A stretch of DNA of 64,000 bases from Streptomyces sp. NBC_01142. GTDB lineage: Bacteria > Actinomycetota > Actinomycetes > Streptomycetales > Streptomycetaceae. Below, one piece after another: positions 29,059 to 39,480 of this stretch (positions are counted from its first letter, which is position 1; every line of letters begins with the position of its first letter). A program made the position numbers and the translations under genes. The notes beneath the pieces are model-generated. The model searched no databases, had not been told where the DNA came from, and saw only the letters and a list, made by a program, of their open reading frames with translations. The DNA lies in contig NZ_JAPEOR010000001.1 of assembly GCF_026341125.1 (NCBI RefSeq), positions 124,001 to 188,000 of the forward strand, given 5' to 3'.

Positions 29059-29855
29059 TGCTGCTCACCATCGACGTCGGCAACAGCCAGACGGTGCTGG
29101 GGCTCTTCGACGGCGAGGAGATCGTCGAGCACTGGCGGGTCTCCACCGATCCGCGCCGCACCGCCGACGAACTCGCCGTGCTCCTCAACGGCCTGATGGG
29201 CATGCACCCGCTGCTCGGCGACGAACTGGGCGACGGCATCGAGGGCATCGCGATCTGCGCGACCGTCCCCTCCGTGCTGCACGAGCTGCGTGAGGTGACC
29301 CGCCGCTACTACGGCGACGTCCCGGCCGTCCTCGTCGAGCCGGGCGTCAAGACCGGTGTGCCGATCCTGGTGGACAACCCCAAGGAGGTCGGCGCGGACC
29401 GCATCATCAACGCGGTCGCCGCCGTCGAGCTGTACGGCGGCCCGGCGATCGTCGTCGACTTCGGTACGGGGACGACCTTCGACGCGGTCAGCGCGCGCGG
29501 CGAGTACGTGGGCGGTGTGATCGCCCCCGGCATCGAGATCTCCGTCGAGGCGCTCGGCGTCAAGGGCGCCCAGCTCCGCAAGATCGAGCTGGCCCGCCCG
29601 CGCAGCGTGATCGGCAAGAACACGGTCGAGGCGATGCAGTCCGGCATTGTGTACGGCTTCGCGGGCCAGGTCGACGGTGTCGTATCGCGGATCAAGCGCG
29701 AGCTGGCGGACGATCCGGACGAGGTCACCGTGATCGCGACCGGCGGGCTGGCCCCGACGGTGCTGGGCGAGGCCGCGGCGATCGACGAGCACGAGCCCTG
29801 GCTGACCCTGATCGGCCTGCGCCTGGTCTACGAGCGCAACGTCTCCCGCATGTGA
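29058..29855 (+). CDS. coaX: type III pantothenate kinase
   Basis: CoaX phosphorylates pantothenate, the first committed step to CoA; the type III enzyme is insensitive to CoA feedback and needs a monovalent cation. The ASKHA-fold motifs are LTIDVGNSQTVLGLF at the N-terminus, GADRIINAVAAVELYG, and the phosphate-2 loop VVDFGTGTTFDAVS. The 265-aa length is standard. It is the last gene of the cofactor operon, directly following PanC and NadC functions in pathway terms. Confidence 0.96.
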   Translation: MLLTIDVGNSQTVLGLFDGEEIVEHWRVSTDPRRTADELAVLLNGLMGMHPLLGDELGDGIEGIAICATVPSVLHELREVTRRYYGDVPAVLVEPGVKTGVPILVDNPKEVGADRIINAVAAVELYGGPAIVVDFGTGTTFDAVSARGEYVGGVIAPGIEISVEALGVKGAQLRKIELARPRSVIGKNTVEAMQSGIVYGFAGQVDGVVSRIKRELADDPDEVTVIATGGLAPTVLGEAAAIDEHEPWLTLIGLRLVYERNVSRM

Positions 29856-29893
29856 AGGTGCTCCCGCATGTGAAGCCGCTCCCGCATGCGGGC
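29843..29893. repeat. 18-bp-period tandem repeat covering the coaX stop codon
   Basis: CTCCCGCATGTGAAG at 29843-29857 (including the coaX TGA) recurs at 29861-29875, and a partial copy starts at 29879. Related CCCGCTCCCG-type pieces continue to about 29970. The repeat ends the operon and leaves a GC-rich, gene-free stretch of about 190 bp. Confidence 0.88.
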
Positions 29894-30043
29894 CCGCTCC
29901 CTTGTGCGGGCCCGCTCGGGTAGGTGAGGTGTGAGCCCGCTCCCGCAGGTGAGGCCGTGGGTCAGGGGTCCGGCGTGGACGCCGCCGCGCCGGATCTATC
30001 CGCATTAAGCGGATTTTGTCCATTTAGGACGTATCGTCAGGCC

Positions 30044-30709
30044 ATGCCCACGCCATACGGATCCCGTGGCGGCATGGCGTTCGGTGCGGACGAGCTGCGT
30101 GTGCTCCGACGCGCCCTCGCCATCGCCCTCCATCCCGTCTCTCTCGCCGACGAGGACGTCCAGGACTGTCTGCGGCTGGCCGATTCCGTGGACGAGGCGG
30201 TCCGCGAGGCCGGTCGGCTGCGCGCATTCCTCCTCGCCGACCTCGCCCGCTACCGCGACGCGCTCCCCGGCACCGCCGCCGGCTATCTGGAGCTCCTTCA
30301 GGACGCCCTGGCCGCCGGCTACGACCCCCGCCCGGAGGATCTGGCCGCGCTGCGCACCCTGCGCGGCACACCGTCCGCAGCGGCCGTCCTGCGCCGCTGT
30401 CAGGCGCTCGCCGAACTGTCGGTACGGGCCCGTCTGGCCGGCCGCCCGGTGAGCACCCCGGACACCGTCGAGGCCCCGCCCGTTCTCACGGCCCCGGCGG
30501 TCTGCGTGCCTGCCCCCGTCGTCTCCGTCTGCCCCGCCCCGCGCACCCGGCTCCACGCGCTCCCCGGCGGCCGTGCCGCCGACGAGCCGAAGCCGAGGCC
30601 GCAGCCCGGCCCGCCCGCACCCGGCGAGCGCCCGGTGCCGAAACCGTCCGAAGCCTTCCCGCCCCGCCGCAAGCCGGTGCCCCCACCGGAGCAGCGCGCC
30701 GCCGGATAG
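30044..30709 (+). CDS. conserved hypothetical protein with helical N-half and Pro-rich tail
   Basis: A 221-aa protein. Residues about 10-140 are predicted helical, with a leucine/alanine pattern (ADELRVLRRALAIALHP and repeated ALRTLRGTPSAAAVLRRCQALAEL). Residues 145-221 are Pro/Arg-rich and probably disordered. The start could also be ATG at 30074 (MAFGADELRVL). I do not recognise the family. It lies 15 nt before a small membrane-protein gene. Confidence 0.65.
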   Translation: MPTPYGSRGGMAFGADELRVLRRALAIALHPVSLADEDVQDCLRLADSVDEAVREAGRLRAFLLADLARYRDALPGTAAGYLELLQDALAAGYDPRPEDLAALRTLRGTPSAAAVLRRCQALAELSVRARLAGRPVSTPDTVEAPPVLTAPAVCVPAPVVSVCPAPRTRLHALPGGRAADEPKPRPQPGPPAPGERPVPKPSEAFPPRRKPVPPPEQRAAG

Positions 30710-30723
30710 CTACTCTGGGAGCC

Positions 30724-30897
30724 ATGGACTACGTATCCGCGCTCGTGCCCCCGGTGGTGATGGCCGCCTTCTTCATCGGCCTGGTCGTGACGATCGTCAA
30801 GAGCCAGGGCGGCCCGAACAAGGCCAAGGAGGACGCGGTGGTGGATGCGGCGCTGGCCCGCGCCGAGTCCGCCGGGCAGGCCGCGCACAGCGACTGA
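30724..30897 (+). CDS. 57-aa single-pass membrane protein
   Basis: The frame MDYVSALVPPVVMAAFFIGLVV... to the TGA at 30895-30897 encodes one N-terminal TM helix (about 5-24), a basic stop-transfer stretch (KSQGGPNKAKE) and an acidic/Ala-rich cytoplasmic tail. GC-rich third positions support coding. It is followed by a strong intrinsic terminator, which also argues for a real transcript. It resembles small streptomycete membrane proteins of unknown role. Confidence 0.8.
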   Translation: MDYVSALVPPVVMAAFFIGLVVTIVKSQGGPNKAKEDAVVDAALARAESAGQAAHSD

Positions 30898-30926
30898 CCT
30901 CCCGCTTCCGCGGGGGTGCGCATCCA

Positions 30927-30962
30927 GGACGTACGACTGATTTTCAGTCGTACGTCCTTTTT
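30927..30962 (+). terminator. Rho-independent terminator with T-tract
   Basis: A 14-bp perfect stem (30927-30940 with 30944-30957), TTT loop and five following Ts. It ends the transcript carrying the small membrane protein and separates it from the BlaI-type regulator gene. It is one of the few textbook terminators with a T-run in this window. Confidence 0.93.
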
Positions 30963-31010
30963 GTTACGTCAATAACCAGCCATTCCGACATCTCCCACTA
31001 TGGTGGCGAC

Positions 31011-31406
31011 GTGCCCCGCCAATTGGGAGAGCTCGAAGACGCCGTCATGACACGCGTCTGGCAATGGAACCGGCCGGTCACCGTCCGCGAAGTCCTCGAA
31101 GACCTTCAGCAGGAACGGTCCATCGCCTACACCACCGTCATGACGGTAATGGACAATCTCCATCAGAAGGGCTGGGTGCGCAGGGAAGTCGCCGGACGGG
31201 CCTATCGATATACCGCGGTCTCCACCCGCGCCGCCTACTCGGCCGCACTGATGAACGAAGCCTGGTCCAAGAGCGACAACCCGGCGGCCGCACTTGTCGC
31301 CTTCTTCGGCATGATGTCGCCGGAGCAGCGCGAGTCCCTCCTCGCCGCCGTCCGCATGGTTCAGGACGACGAGGCCGCCGAGGGCGGTACCGCCCCGGGG
31401 CGATAG
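31011..31406 (+). CDS. BlaI/MecI-family transcriptional regulator
   Basis: A 131-aa winged-helix repressor. RQLGELEDAVMTRVWQWNRPVTVREVLEDL and SIAYTTVMTVMDNLHQKGWVRRE, then the AYRYTAVSTRAAYSAALM dimer region, are diagnostic. BlaI proteins repress promoters until cleaved by a BlaR/MecR metalloprotease; no such sensor gene is adjacent here. GTG at 31011 has only a weak ribosome site. An acetyltransferase gene follows after 9 nt and may be cotranscribed. Confidence 0.9.
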   Translation: MPRQLGELEDAVMTRVWQWNRPVTVREVLEDLQQERSIAYTTVMTVMDNLHQKGWVRREVAGRAYRYTAVSTRAAYSAALMNEAWSKSDNPAAALVAFFGMMSPEQRESLLAAVRMVQDDEAAEGGTAPGR

Positions 31407-31415
31407 CGTCGGCCC

Positions 31416-31937
31416 ATGCCTTATGCCGCAGCAAATGCCATCACCGTCCGGCGGGCCAGGACCAGCGATGTGTCCTCGGTCCGCCGACTCGTCGATCCGT
31501 ACGTCGGTGAAGGCATCCTGCTCGACAAAGCGACGGTCACTCTTTACGAAGCCATCCAGGAGTTCTGGGTCGCGGAACGCGACGAGGACGGCCGCGTGGT
31601 CGGCTGTGGCGCACTGCATGTCATGTGGGAAGACCTCGCCGAAGTACGCACTCTCGCCGTGGACCCCGCCTTCACGGGATGCGGCATCGGTCATCACGTA
31701 CTGGACAAGCTGTTGCAGACCGCCCGCGGGCTGGGTGTGCGCCGGGTTTTCTGTCTCACCTTCGAAGTCGACTTCTTCGAGAAGCACGGCTTCGAGGAGA
31801 TCGGTGAGACTCCGGTCGACGGAGATGTCTACAGCGAGCTGCTGCGTTCCTATGACGAGGGCGTCGCCGAGTTCCTCGGGCTCGAACGGGTGAAGCCGAA
31901 CACCTTGGGCAACAGCCGGATGCTTCTGCACCTGTGA
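31416..31937 (+). CDS. GNAT amino-acid N-acetyltransferase (ArgA-type)
   Basis: A 173-aa GNAT enzyme. The N-terminal VRRARTSDVSSVRRLVDPY, YEAIQEFWVAE, and AVDPAFTGCGIGHHVLDKLL (acetyl-CoA-binding loop) match the short N-acetylglutamate synthases of actinobacteria, as in M. tuberculosis Rv2747, that make the first arginine intermediate. Arginine genes are not nearby, so the substrate assignment rests on sequence likeness only. A 6-bp hairpin (31992-32006) follows. Confidence 0.78.
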   Translation: MPYAAANAITVRRARTSDVSSVRRLVDPYVGEGILLDKATVTLYEAIQEFWVAERDEDGRVVGCGALHVMWEDLAEVRTLAVDPAFTGCGIGHHVLDKLLQTARGLGVRRVFCLTFEVDFFEKHGFEEIGETPVDGDVYSELLRSYDEGVAEFLGLERVKPNTLGNSRMLLHL

Positions 31938-32027
31938 TCACCACAAGAGCCGGAACCCTATGTCCGAATCGCGCACGTTTCCCGCGTTCTTGAGGTTCTG
32001 AACCTCTGTCAAGGGTTTGTGTTTTTC

Positions 32028-32046
32028 AAGGAAAAGCGGTTTCCTT
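32028..32046. promoter_or_regulatory. AT-rich lsr2 leader with small dyad
   Basis: A 7-bp dyad (AAGGAAA / TTTCCTT, arms 32028-32034 and 32040-32046) lies 35 bp before the lsr2 start, inside an unusually AT-rich leader (about 31990-32075). Lsr2 prefers AT-rich DNA and is known to act on its own promoter in some actinobacteria, so this is a candidate autoregulatory region. Confidence 0.45.
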
Positions 32047-32080
32047 TCCGCGTACTGCATTTTCGATGAAAGGAAATCCG

Positions 32081-32416
32081 GTGGCACAGAAGGTTCAGGT
32101 CCTTCTTGTCGATGACCTCGACGGTGGCGAGGCGGACGAGACCGTGACGTTCGCTCTGGACGGCAAGACCTACGAGATCGACCTCACCACCGCCAATGCG
32201 GACAAGCTCCGTAGTCTGCTGGAGCCGTTCGCCAAGAGCGGCCGGCGTACCGGCGGCCGTGCAGCGTCCGGTCGTGGCAAGGGTCGTGCGGCAGCGGGCG
32301 GCAACAAGGACACCGCGGCAATCCGTGCCTGGGCCAAGGCGAACGGTTTCGAGGTCAACGACCGCGGCCGCGTCCCGGCCACGGTGCGCGAGGCCTACGA
32401 GAAGGCCAACGGCTGA
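32081..32416 (+). CDS. lsr2: nucleoid-associated protein Lsr2
   Basis: Lsr2 is an H-NS-like bridging protein that silences AT-rich and horizontally acquired genes. The 111-aa protein has an N-terminal dimerisation domain (AQKVQVLLVDDLDGGEADETVTF), a basic Gly/Arg linker, and the AT-hook-like DNA-binding domain with NDRGRVPATVREAYEKA, whose RGR inserts in the minor groove. GTG at 32081 is chosen because AAAGGA lies 6 nt upstream; an ATG at 32066 is in frame. Its 3' end overlaps the convergent gene by 22 bp. Confidence 0.96.
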   Translation: MAQKVQVLLVDDLDGGEADETVTFALDGKTYEIDLTTANADKLRSLLEPFAKSGRRTGGRAASGRGKGRAAAGGNKDTAAIRAWAKANGFEVNDRGRVPATVREAYEKANG

Positions 32417-32985
32417 CTCTTCGCTCTGTTCGCACTCCTGGCACGCGGAGAATTCGTACGCAGCAAACGGACCCGGTGGCACTCTGTCGCCGCCGTGTCC
32501 ACGATTCGTACGAAATCGGGGATGCCGCCGTATCCGGCACTGTTCCCGAGGGGGGCAAGGGCCGGCAGCGTCGGCTCCACCTCGCGCCCCGGCACGGGGG
32601 GTCGCAGCCATGCGGCGGCCCCCTGGGAGCCAGGCCATCCGGGGGGCGGCGGGGCGGTCATTCGTCCGCCCGCGCCGATGGCGGTCAGATCGAGATCGAT
32701 CGCGCCCCATTCCAGCCAGTCGAGCAGCCCCGGCAGCTCTTCGGCGCTTCCCGCGGCCACCAGGAGCCGCATTCTGCGCCCCATCAGGGCCACGGGCCCC
32801 GAGAGATCCAGTCGGCGCAGTACTGCCGCGCCGACTTCGGCCGGCAGCTCCAGCACGTCGAAGCGCAGCCCGGTGAGCAGCTGCACCGGGGGCCCGTCCG
32901 CCGCGGCCCAGCCGAGCTGGTTCTCGTACCACTGTGCGGTGCCGCCGTCGAAGGGCGTACGGGGAAGCGGAACGGTGAAGGCCAT
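32395..32985 (-). CDS. SCO3374-family hypothetical protein
   Basis: A 196-aa protein. The N-terminal half looks structured (MAFTVPLPRTPFDGGTAQWYENQLGW, FDVLELPAEVGAAVLRRL, MGRRMRLLVAAGSAEELPGLLDWLEWG) and the C-terminal part is Pro-rich then basic. A gene of this type lies between lsr2 and clpC in S. coelicolor (SCO3374), which supports the call. Function is unknown. Its last 22 bp overlap the end of lsr2 on the opposite strand. Confidence 0.8.
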   Translation of the reverse strand: MAFTVPLPRTPFDGGTAQWYENQLGWAAADGPPVQLLTGLRFDVLELPAEVGAAVLRRLDLSGPVALMGRRMRLLVAAGSAEELPGLLDWLEWGAIDLDLTAIGAGGRMTAPPPPGWPGSQGAAAWLRPPVPGREVEPTLPALAPLGNSAGYGGIPDFVRIVDTAATECHRVRLLRTNSPRARSANRAKSQPLAFS

Positions 32986-33090
32986 ACTCCGGGAACTCCC
33001 GATGTGCCCCGACAGTTACGCAGTGTGTGGTTTCGGTTGCACAGGGTGTCCGGGTTGGGGGCGTACGGGCGCATTCGGTGGTGCAAGGTT

Positions 33091-33104
33091 GTTCGCCCGT
33101 AGCG
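33091..33104. promoter_or_regulatory. Candidate ClgR box 1 upstream of clpC
   Basis: GTTCGC-N5-GCG, with spacer CCGTA. ClgR activates clp and lon genes in actinobacteria through a motif with a CGC-N5-GCG core. It is about 310 bp before clpC, in a 431-bp gene-free stretch (32986-33416). Confidence 0.4.
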
Positions 33105-33196
33105 GAGGGAACCGGTGTGCGCCGCATGGAGTGTCAGTGCTTGCGGGTAAGACATCCCTAGTGGGGAGGGGCGACACGCCTGCTTGGCCGTCTCAC

Positions 33197-33213
33197 GTTC
33201 GCCATCGGCGTAG
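33197..33213. promoter_or_regulatory. Candidate ClgR box 2 upstream of clpC
   Basis: GTTCGC-CATCG-GCGTAG matches the CGC-Y-N-x-N-R-GCG-WWS pattern known for ClgR better than box 1. It lies about 204 bp before the clpC start. No gene is seen between the convergent-side gene and clpC. Confidence 0.45.
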
Positions 33214-33416
33214 TGATGGTGAGGGTAACTGCCTGGCCTGCGGGAACATCGTCTCGCACCATCGGGTTGGAACAGTTGTCGGCGTTCAGGGGTCAGGAGG
33301 CCACCGACGGGTGTCGGCAGTTGGAATGAGCGGTCCCCGCTTGCGGGACTAAGCTGCGGAAGGACAGGGAGGGGACCGACCCCTTACTGCCTGACCGCTC
33401 TGAGGAGCGATTAACG

Positions 33417-35942
<2,526 letters not shown>

Positions 35943-35964
35943 GCGTTCTGAGTGGCTGAAGGCG

Positions 35965-36010
35965 AAGGGGCTGCCCCGGACCAGCAATGGTTCCGGGGCA
36001 GCCCCTTTCG
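35965..36010. terminator. 16-bp hairpin after clpC
   Basis: Arms 35965-35980 and 35992-36007 pair perfectly (16 bp, AAGGGGCTGCCCCGGA type), with an 11-nt loop and TTT after the right arm. It lies 23 nt after the clpC stop and before the end of convergent dacB, so it may serve both strands. Confidence 0.9.
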
Positions 36011-36076
36011 CTGTGTCCAGCCGGGTGGTGCGTACAGATCCGGGTGCCTACAGCCGGGTGCGTACGGCCGCTCGGA

Positions 36077-37690
36077 TCAGCAGACCAGCGGCTTGCGCCA
36101 GGAGCACTCGAGGTCGGCCGGCGGCTCGGCGCTGCGCGGAGCCCGCGGCGGTACGGCGGTGATCGCACCGTCGCCCGTCCGGGACGAGGCGAGCGTGACG
36201 ACGATCGCGTCCTCGATGCTCTTCACCGAGGAAGCCAGGTAGTTGTTGAGGACGACGCTGTAGACGAGCTCACGACCGCCCGCGTCGGTGACGTACCCCG
36301 AGAGGGCAGAGGCGCCCGTCAGGGAGCCCGTCTTGCCGCGGGCGTTGCGGGCGGCCGGGGTGGTGCACATGCGGGTGCGCAGGGTGCCGCCGATGGCGCG
36401 GTCGGGGTGGCAGGCCACGGGCAGGGACGCGTACCAGTCGGCGTACCAGGGCGCGTCCCGTACGGACAGCAGCAGGGCAGCCAGCTGCCCGGCCGGGAAG
36501 ACGTTCATCCGGGACAGGCCGGAGCCGTCGACCTGGCGGAGCGTCGAGGTGGTGACGCCCTCCTTCTTCAGATAGCCGTCGATGCCGGCCAGCCCCGCGC
36601 TCCAGCTGCCGTGGCCGGACGTCTCGTGGCCGATCGTCTTGGTGAGCGCCTCGGCGTGCATGTTGTTGGACAGCTTCATGAACGGGAGCATCAGCTCCTT
36701 GAGCGGCATGGAGCTGTGCGAGGCGAGGGGCTTGGCGTCCGGCGGGGTGGGGCGGCCCGGGCGGGGGCTGCCGGCGACGCGTACGCCGTGCTCGGCGAGG
36801 GCTTCGGCGAAGACCGCGGCGGCGTAACCGGTCGGTTCCCAGACGCTGATCCACTCCTTGGTGGCGCTCGCACCGACGGGGATGTTCCCGCTGATGGTGA
36901 GGGTGTTCGTGCCGTGCTGCCGTTCGACGGCGAGGGTGTCGGGAGCTCCCTCGGCGACTGTGGTGCCGCGGATGTCGAGGCGTATGTAGTCGGTCTTCGG
37001 GGTGAGTGTCACCTTGGGCCTGTCGCCGGGCTTCGCACCCGGAAGGGCCTCGACGATCACTGTGCCGGAGTCGTAGTCGGTGTCGGGCGCGACGGTGAGT
37101 GCGGAGATCTGCGCGGAGTAGTACGAGGACTCGTCGTCGGCGGCCCAGGAGCGGCCCAGCCGCTGGGTGTCGAAGCGGGTGTCGTCGGCCACGAGGCGGC
37201 CGGTGACGCGCCTGAGGCCCGTCGCGGCAAGATCGGCGGCGAGCCGGTCGTAGTCCTCGGCGAGGGTGGTGGGGTCGCCGCTGCCGCGCAGATAGAGGTC
37301 TCCGTGCAGGGTGGAGCCGTGGCGGCGGCCGGTGGACAGGACGTCGGTCCGGTAGCGGTAGTCGGGCCCGAGCAGGGCCATGGCGGCCGTGGAGGTGGCG
37401 AGCTTGGTGTTGGAGGCGGGCATCAGGCGGTCGGTGCCGTCCCGCTGGTAGAGCCGCTCCCCGGTGGCGGCGTCGGCGACGACCACGCTCGCGGCCCCGC
37501 CCTCCATCCGGGCATCGGCCAGGATCTTGTCCAGGGCGGCCTTCAGGCCGGTGTCGGAGGGGCCGGCCCCGGCGGGCGAGCTCCAGGTGAGTGTGCAGGC
37601 GAGCCCGAGGACGACGGGCCAGATCCATCCGCGGGGACGGTGCACACGGCGGGCGCCCCGGCGGTTCACACGATTCACGGGTCTACTCAT
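36077..37690 (-). CDS. dacB: D-alanyl-D-alanine carboxypeptidase/endopeptidase (PBP4/DacB family)
   Basis: A 537-aa class C penicillin-binding protein (MEROPS S13) that trims peptidoglycan peptides outside the membrane. The N-terminal basic stretch and hydrophobic helix (23-43) form a signal peptide or anchor. Catalytic motifs are SNTK (Ser93-Lys96), SNN (in MKLSNNMHAEAL), and KTG (in ARGKTGSLTGASALSGY). The large insertion between the first and second motifs is typical. The C-terminus carries Cys residues (LECSWRKPLVC). The ATG is at 37690; convergent clpC ends 134 bp away. Confidence 0.95.
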   Translation of the reverse strand: MSRPVNRVNRRGARRVHRPRGWIWPVVLGLACTLTWSSPAGAGPSDTGLKAALDKILADARMEGGAASVVVADAATGERLYQRDGTDRLMPASNTKLATSTAAMALLGPDYRYRTDVLSTGRRHGSTLHGDLYLRGSGDPTTLAEDYDRLAADLAATGLRRVTGRLVADDTRFDTQRLGRSWAADDESSYYSAQISALTVAPDTDYDSGTVIVEALPGAKPGDRPKVTLTPKTDYIRLDIRGTTVAEGAPDTLAVERQHGTNTLTISGNIPVGASATKEWISVWEPTGYAAAVFAEALAEHGVRVAGSPRPGRPTPPDAKPLASHSSMPLKELMLPFMKLSNNMHAEALTKTIGHETSGHGSWSAGLAGIDGYLKKEGVTTSTLRQVDGSGLSRMNVFPAGQLAALLLSVRDAPWYADWYASLPVACHPDRAIGGTLRTRMCTTPAARNARGKTGSLTGASALSGYVTDAGGRELVYSVVLNNYLASSVKSIEDAIVVTLASSRTGDGAITAVPPRAPRSAEPPADLECSWRKPLVC

Positions 37691-38202
37691 GGCACAGGAG
37701 CATCCCGGACCGACGTGCGCTCGGGAAGAACGCCCGCGAGGGCATGTCCGAGGTGTCCCCCGTCACTTTTTCGGCCCTTGAAACGAGCCCTGATAAAGCG
37801 CTCGGAGGGGCGGTCACCGGTGGAATCCGTGACAAGGCGCACAGGGACAATTGGGGCTACTAGCCAGAATAGTGCTATCAATTCGGACATATCACCCACC
37901 TTGGAGTCGGGGGAGGTGGGCGTCTCGGCCCCCTTGCGCCCCGAGGGGGCCGGATCCGGGGCCGATGTCGGATCGGCGCCGCCTGGACATGGGGTTAAAC
38001 CACCCCGAGTGGGCATATGGCGGCCCTTTTGGGGCGCGCGCAGCGGGGGCTCGAAGGGCGTCAAGGGGCGGCGTCACGCGAGAACGTTCTACGACGTGAT
38101 GTCGTAGATGGGTGATTTGAGGCGAGTTGGGGGTGCGGGTTACCAATGTGTGGCCAGCCCGGCGAGTGCGCCGGGTCCATTCATGCCCGGAGGTTCACCC
38201 GT
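37691..38202. other. 512-bp gene-free divergent region between dacB and the M23 gene
   Basis: No convincing ORF is seen. It holds a 9-bp hairpin (37926-37934 with 37944-37952), a 6-bp one nearby with CCACC/GGTGG arms, and the dyad at 38088-38108 described separately. Its size leaves room for a long leader on the M23 gene. I looked for the conserved blocks of the c-di-AMP (ydaO) riboswitch, which precedes many actinobacterial cell-wall hydrolase genes, and did not find them. Confidence 0.6.
38088..38108. promoter_or_regulatory. 8-bp perfect dyad upstream of M23 peptidase gene
   Basis: TCTACGAC (38088-38095) and GTCGTAGA (38101-38108) form a perfect dyad around GTGAT, 95 bp before the start codon. 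It could be a repressor site or a small leader hairpin. Confidence 0.5.
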
Positions 38203-38847
38203 ATGTCGAAGCGCGCCCTGATCCACCGTCTCCGCCCGTCCGTGCTCCGTACCCGTAGTGCCGTCGCGGCCGCCGGCATCGGCGCCGTGATGGTCGTCGG
38301 GGCAGGTGCGGGCGTCGCCTCCGCAAGTGCGGGCCAGGCGCCGGTCGCGGATCCCGCCACCGTTGTGGCCGCCGAGGCCGTCGCCAAGGCGAAGCCCGCC
38401 GCGAAGGTGAAGCCCGCCAAGAAGGCCGTGGCCTGGGTGAAGCCGGTCAGCGGGTACACGCTGACCGCGAGCTTCAACCAGGGTGGCGCCATGTGGTCGC
38501 AGAAGCACTCCGGCCAGGACTTCGCCGTCCCGGTCGGCACCACGGTCAAGGCCGCGGGCGCCGGCACCGTCGTGAAGGCCGGCCCGAACGGCGGCGGCGA
38601 CGGCCCCGCGTACGGCAACGCCATCGTGATCAAGCACGCCAACGGCAAGTACTCGCAGTACGCGCACCTGTCGCAGGTCAACGTCGGCATCGGCTCGACG
38701 GTCAAGGCCGGCCAGACCATCGCCAAGTCCGGCAACACCGGCAACTCGTCCGGCCCGCACCTGCACTTCGAGATCCGTACGACCCCGAACTACGGCTCGG
38801 CGCTCAACCCGATGTCGTTCCTGCGTACGGTGGGCGTCTCCATCTGA
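38203..38847 (+). CDS. secreted M23-family (LytM) peptidase
   Basis: A 214-aa protein with a signal peptide (basic start, hydrophobic 20-42, ASA cleavage region), a Lys/Ala/Pro-rich linker (about 55-80) and an M23 domain (about 83-210). Zinc and catalytic residues are visible in HSGQDF, and in HLHFE with the preceding SSGP; the H in YAHLSQ also fits. Such enzymes cut peptidoglycan cross-bridges. ATG at 38203 has GGAGG 9 nt before it. All metal ligands are kept, so it is likely active. Confidence 0.94.
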   Translation: MSKRALIHRLRPSVLRTRSAVAAAGIGAVMVVGAGAGVASASAGQAPVADPATVVAAEAVAKAKPAAKVKPAKKAVAWVKPVSGYTLTASFNQGGAMWSQKHSGQDFAVPVGTTVKAAGAGTVVKAGPNGGGDGPAYGNAIVIKHANGKYSQYAHLSQVNVGIGSTVKAGQTIAKSGNTGNSSGPHLHFEIRTTPNYGSALNPMSFLRTVGVSI

Positions 38848-38888
38848 CGCTGTGACCCGCCCAGCGGGACCGATCGTTGCGAGACCGC

Positions 38889-39464
38889 TTACTGCGGGCT
38901 CGCCCCGTGCGGCCCGTGATGTGCCTGGTTCACCAGATCGACGGCGACCTCGAGGACAGCCCTGCGCTTGTCCTCCGGGTCGCCTTCGACGTCTTTGAGT
39001 ACGAACATCCCGGCGTGCATCGTGAAGAGCGCGCTGATGCAGCGGACCTGGTCGGCCAGATCCGCCCCCGGCTCCTTGATCAGTTCGAGCATCACCAGCA
39101 TGCGGTCCTTGAAGGTCTCGCCGATGCTCAGGTCGCGCATGGTGGCCTGGTTCTCCTGCATGAAGCGGAAGAGCGGGGCCGCGTCGGTGAGTGCCTGGCT
39201 GTAGCGGCGCAGGATCTCCTGTTTCGTCTCCAGGGTGTGGGGCTGGGTCTGCCCCCACGCGATCAGCTCGTCGATCGGCCTGGTCAGATCCTGGAAGAGG
39301 CTGATCAGGATGTCTTCCTTGGTCTTGAAGTGGTAGTACAGCGCGGCCTTGGTGACCTCGAGCCGCTCGGCGATCTCGCGCAGCGAGGTCTTCTCGTACC
39401 CGTGCTCGGCGAAGAGTTCCAGGGCGACGTCCTGAATGCGCTGACGGGTGTTGCCTCTGGCCAT
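38889..39464 (-). CDS. TetR-family repressor of the adjacent MFS exporter
   Basis: A 191-aa TetR regulator. The HTH (about 8-55) contains VALELFAEHGYEKTSLREIAERLEVTKAALYYHFKTKEDI. The ligand-binding C-terminal half has no recognisable specificity. The ATG has AGGAG upstream. It is divergent from the MFS gene with 106 bp between, holding two operator-like dyads, the standard arrangement for autoregulated drug efflux control. Confidence 0.94.
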   Translation of the reverse strand: MARGNTRQRIQDVALELFAEHGYEKTSLREIAERLEVTKAALYYHFKTKEDILISLFQDLTRPIDELIAWGQTQPHTLETKQEILRRYSQALTDAAPLFRFMQENQATMRDLSIGETFKDRMLVMLELIKEPGADLADQVRCISALFTMHAGMFVLKDVEGDPEDKRRAVLEVAVDLVNQAHHGPHGASPQ

Positions 39465-39480
39465 GGGGCACTCCTGGAAA

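Noticed and set aside
35987..38107. 706-aa plus-strand frame across dacB
   Set aside because: Complement of dacB, which shows all three penicillin-binding protein motifs on the minus strand; the rest is unstructured leader.
37691..38202. Possible c-di-AMP riboswitch before the M23 peptidase gene
   Set aside because: Expected from family knowledge, but the conserved sequence blocks were not found by eye; only generic hairpins are present.
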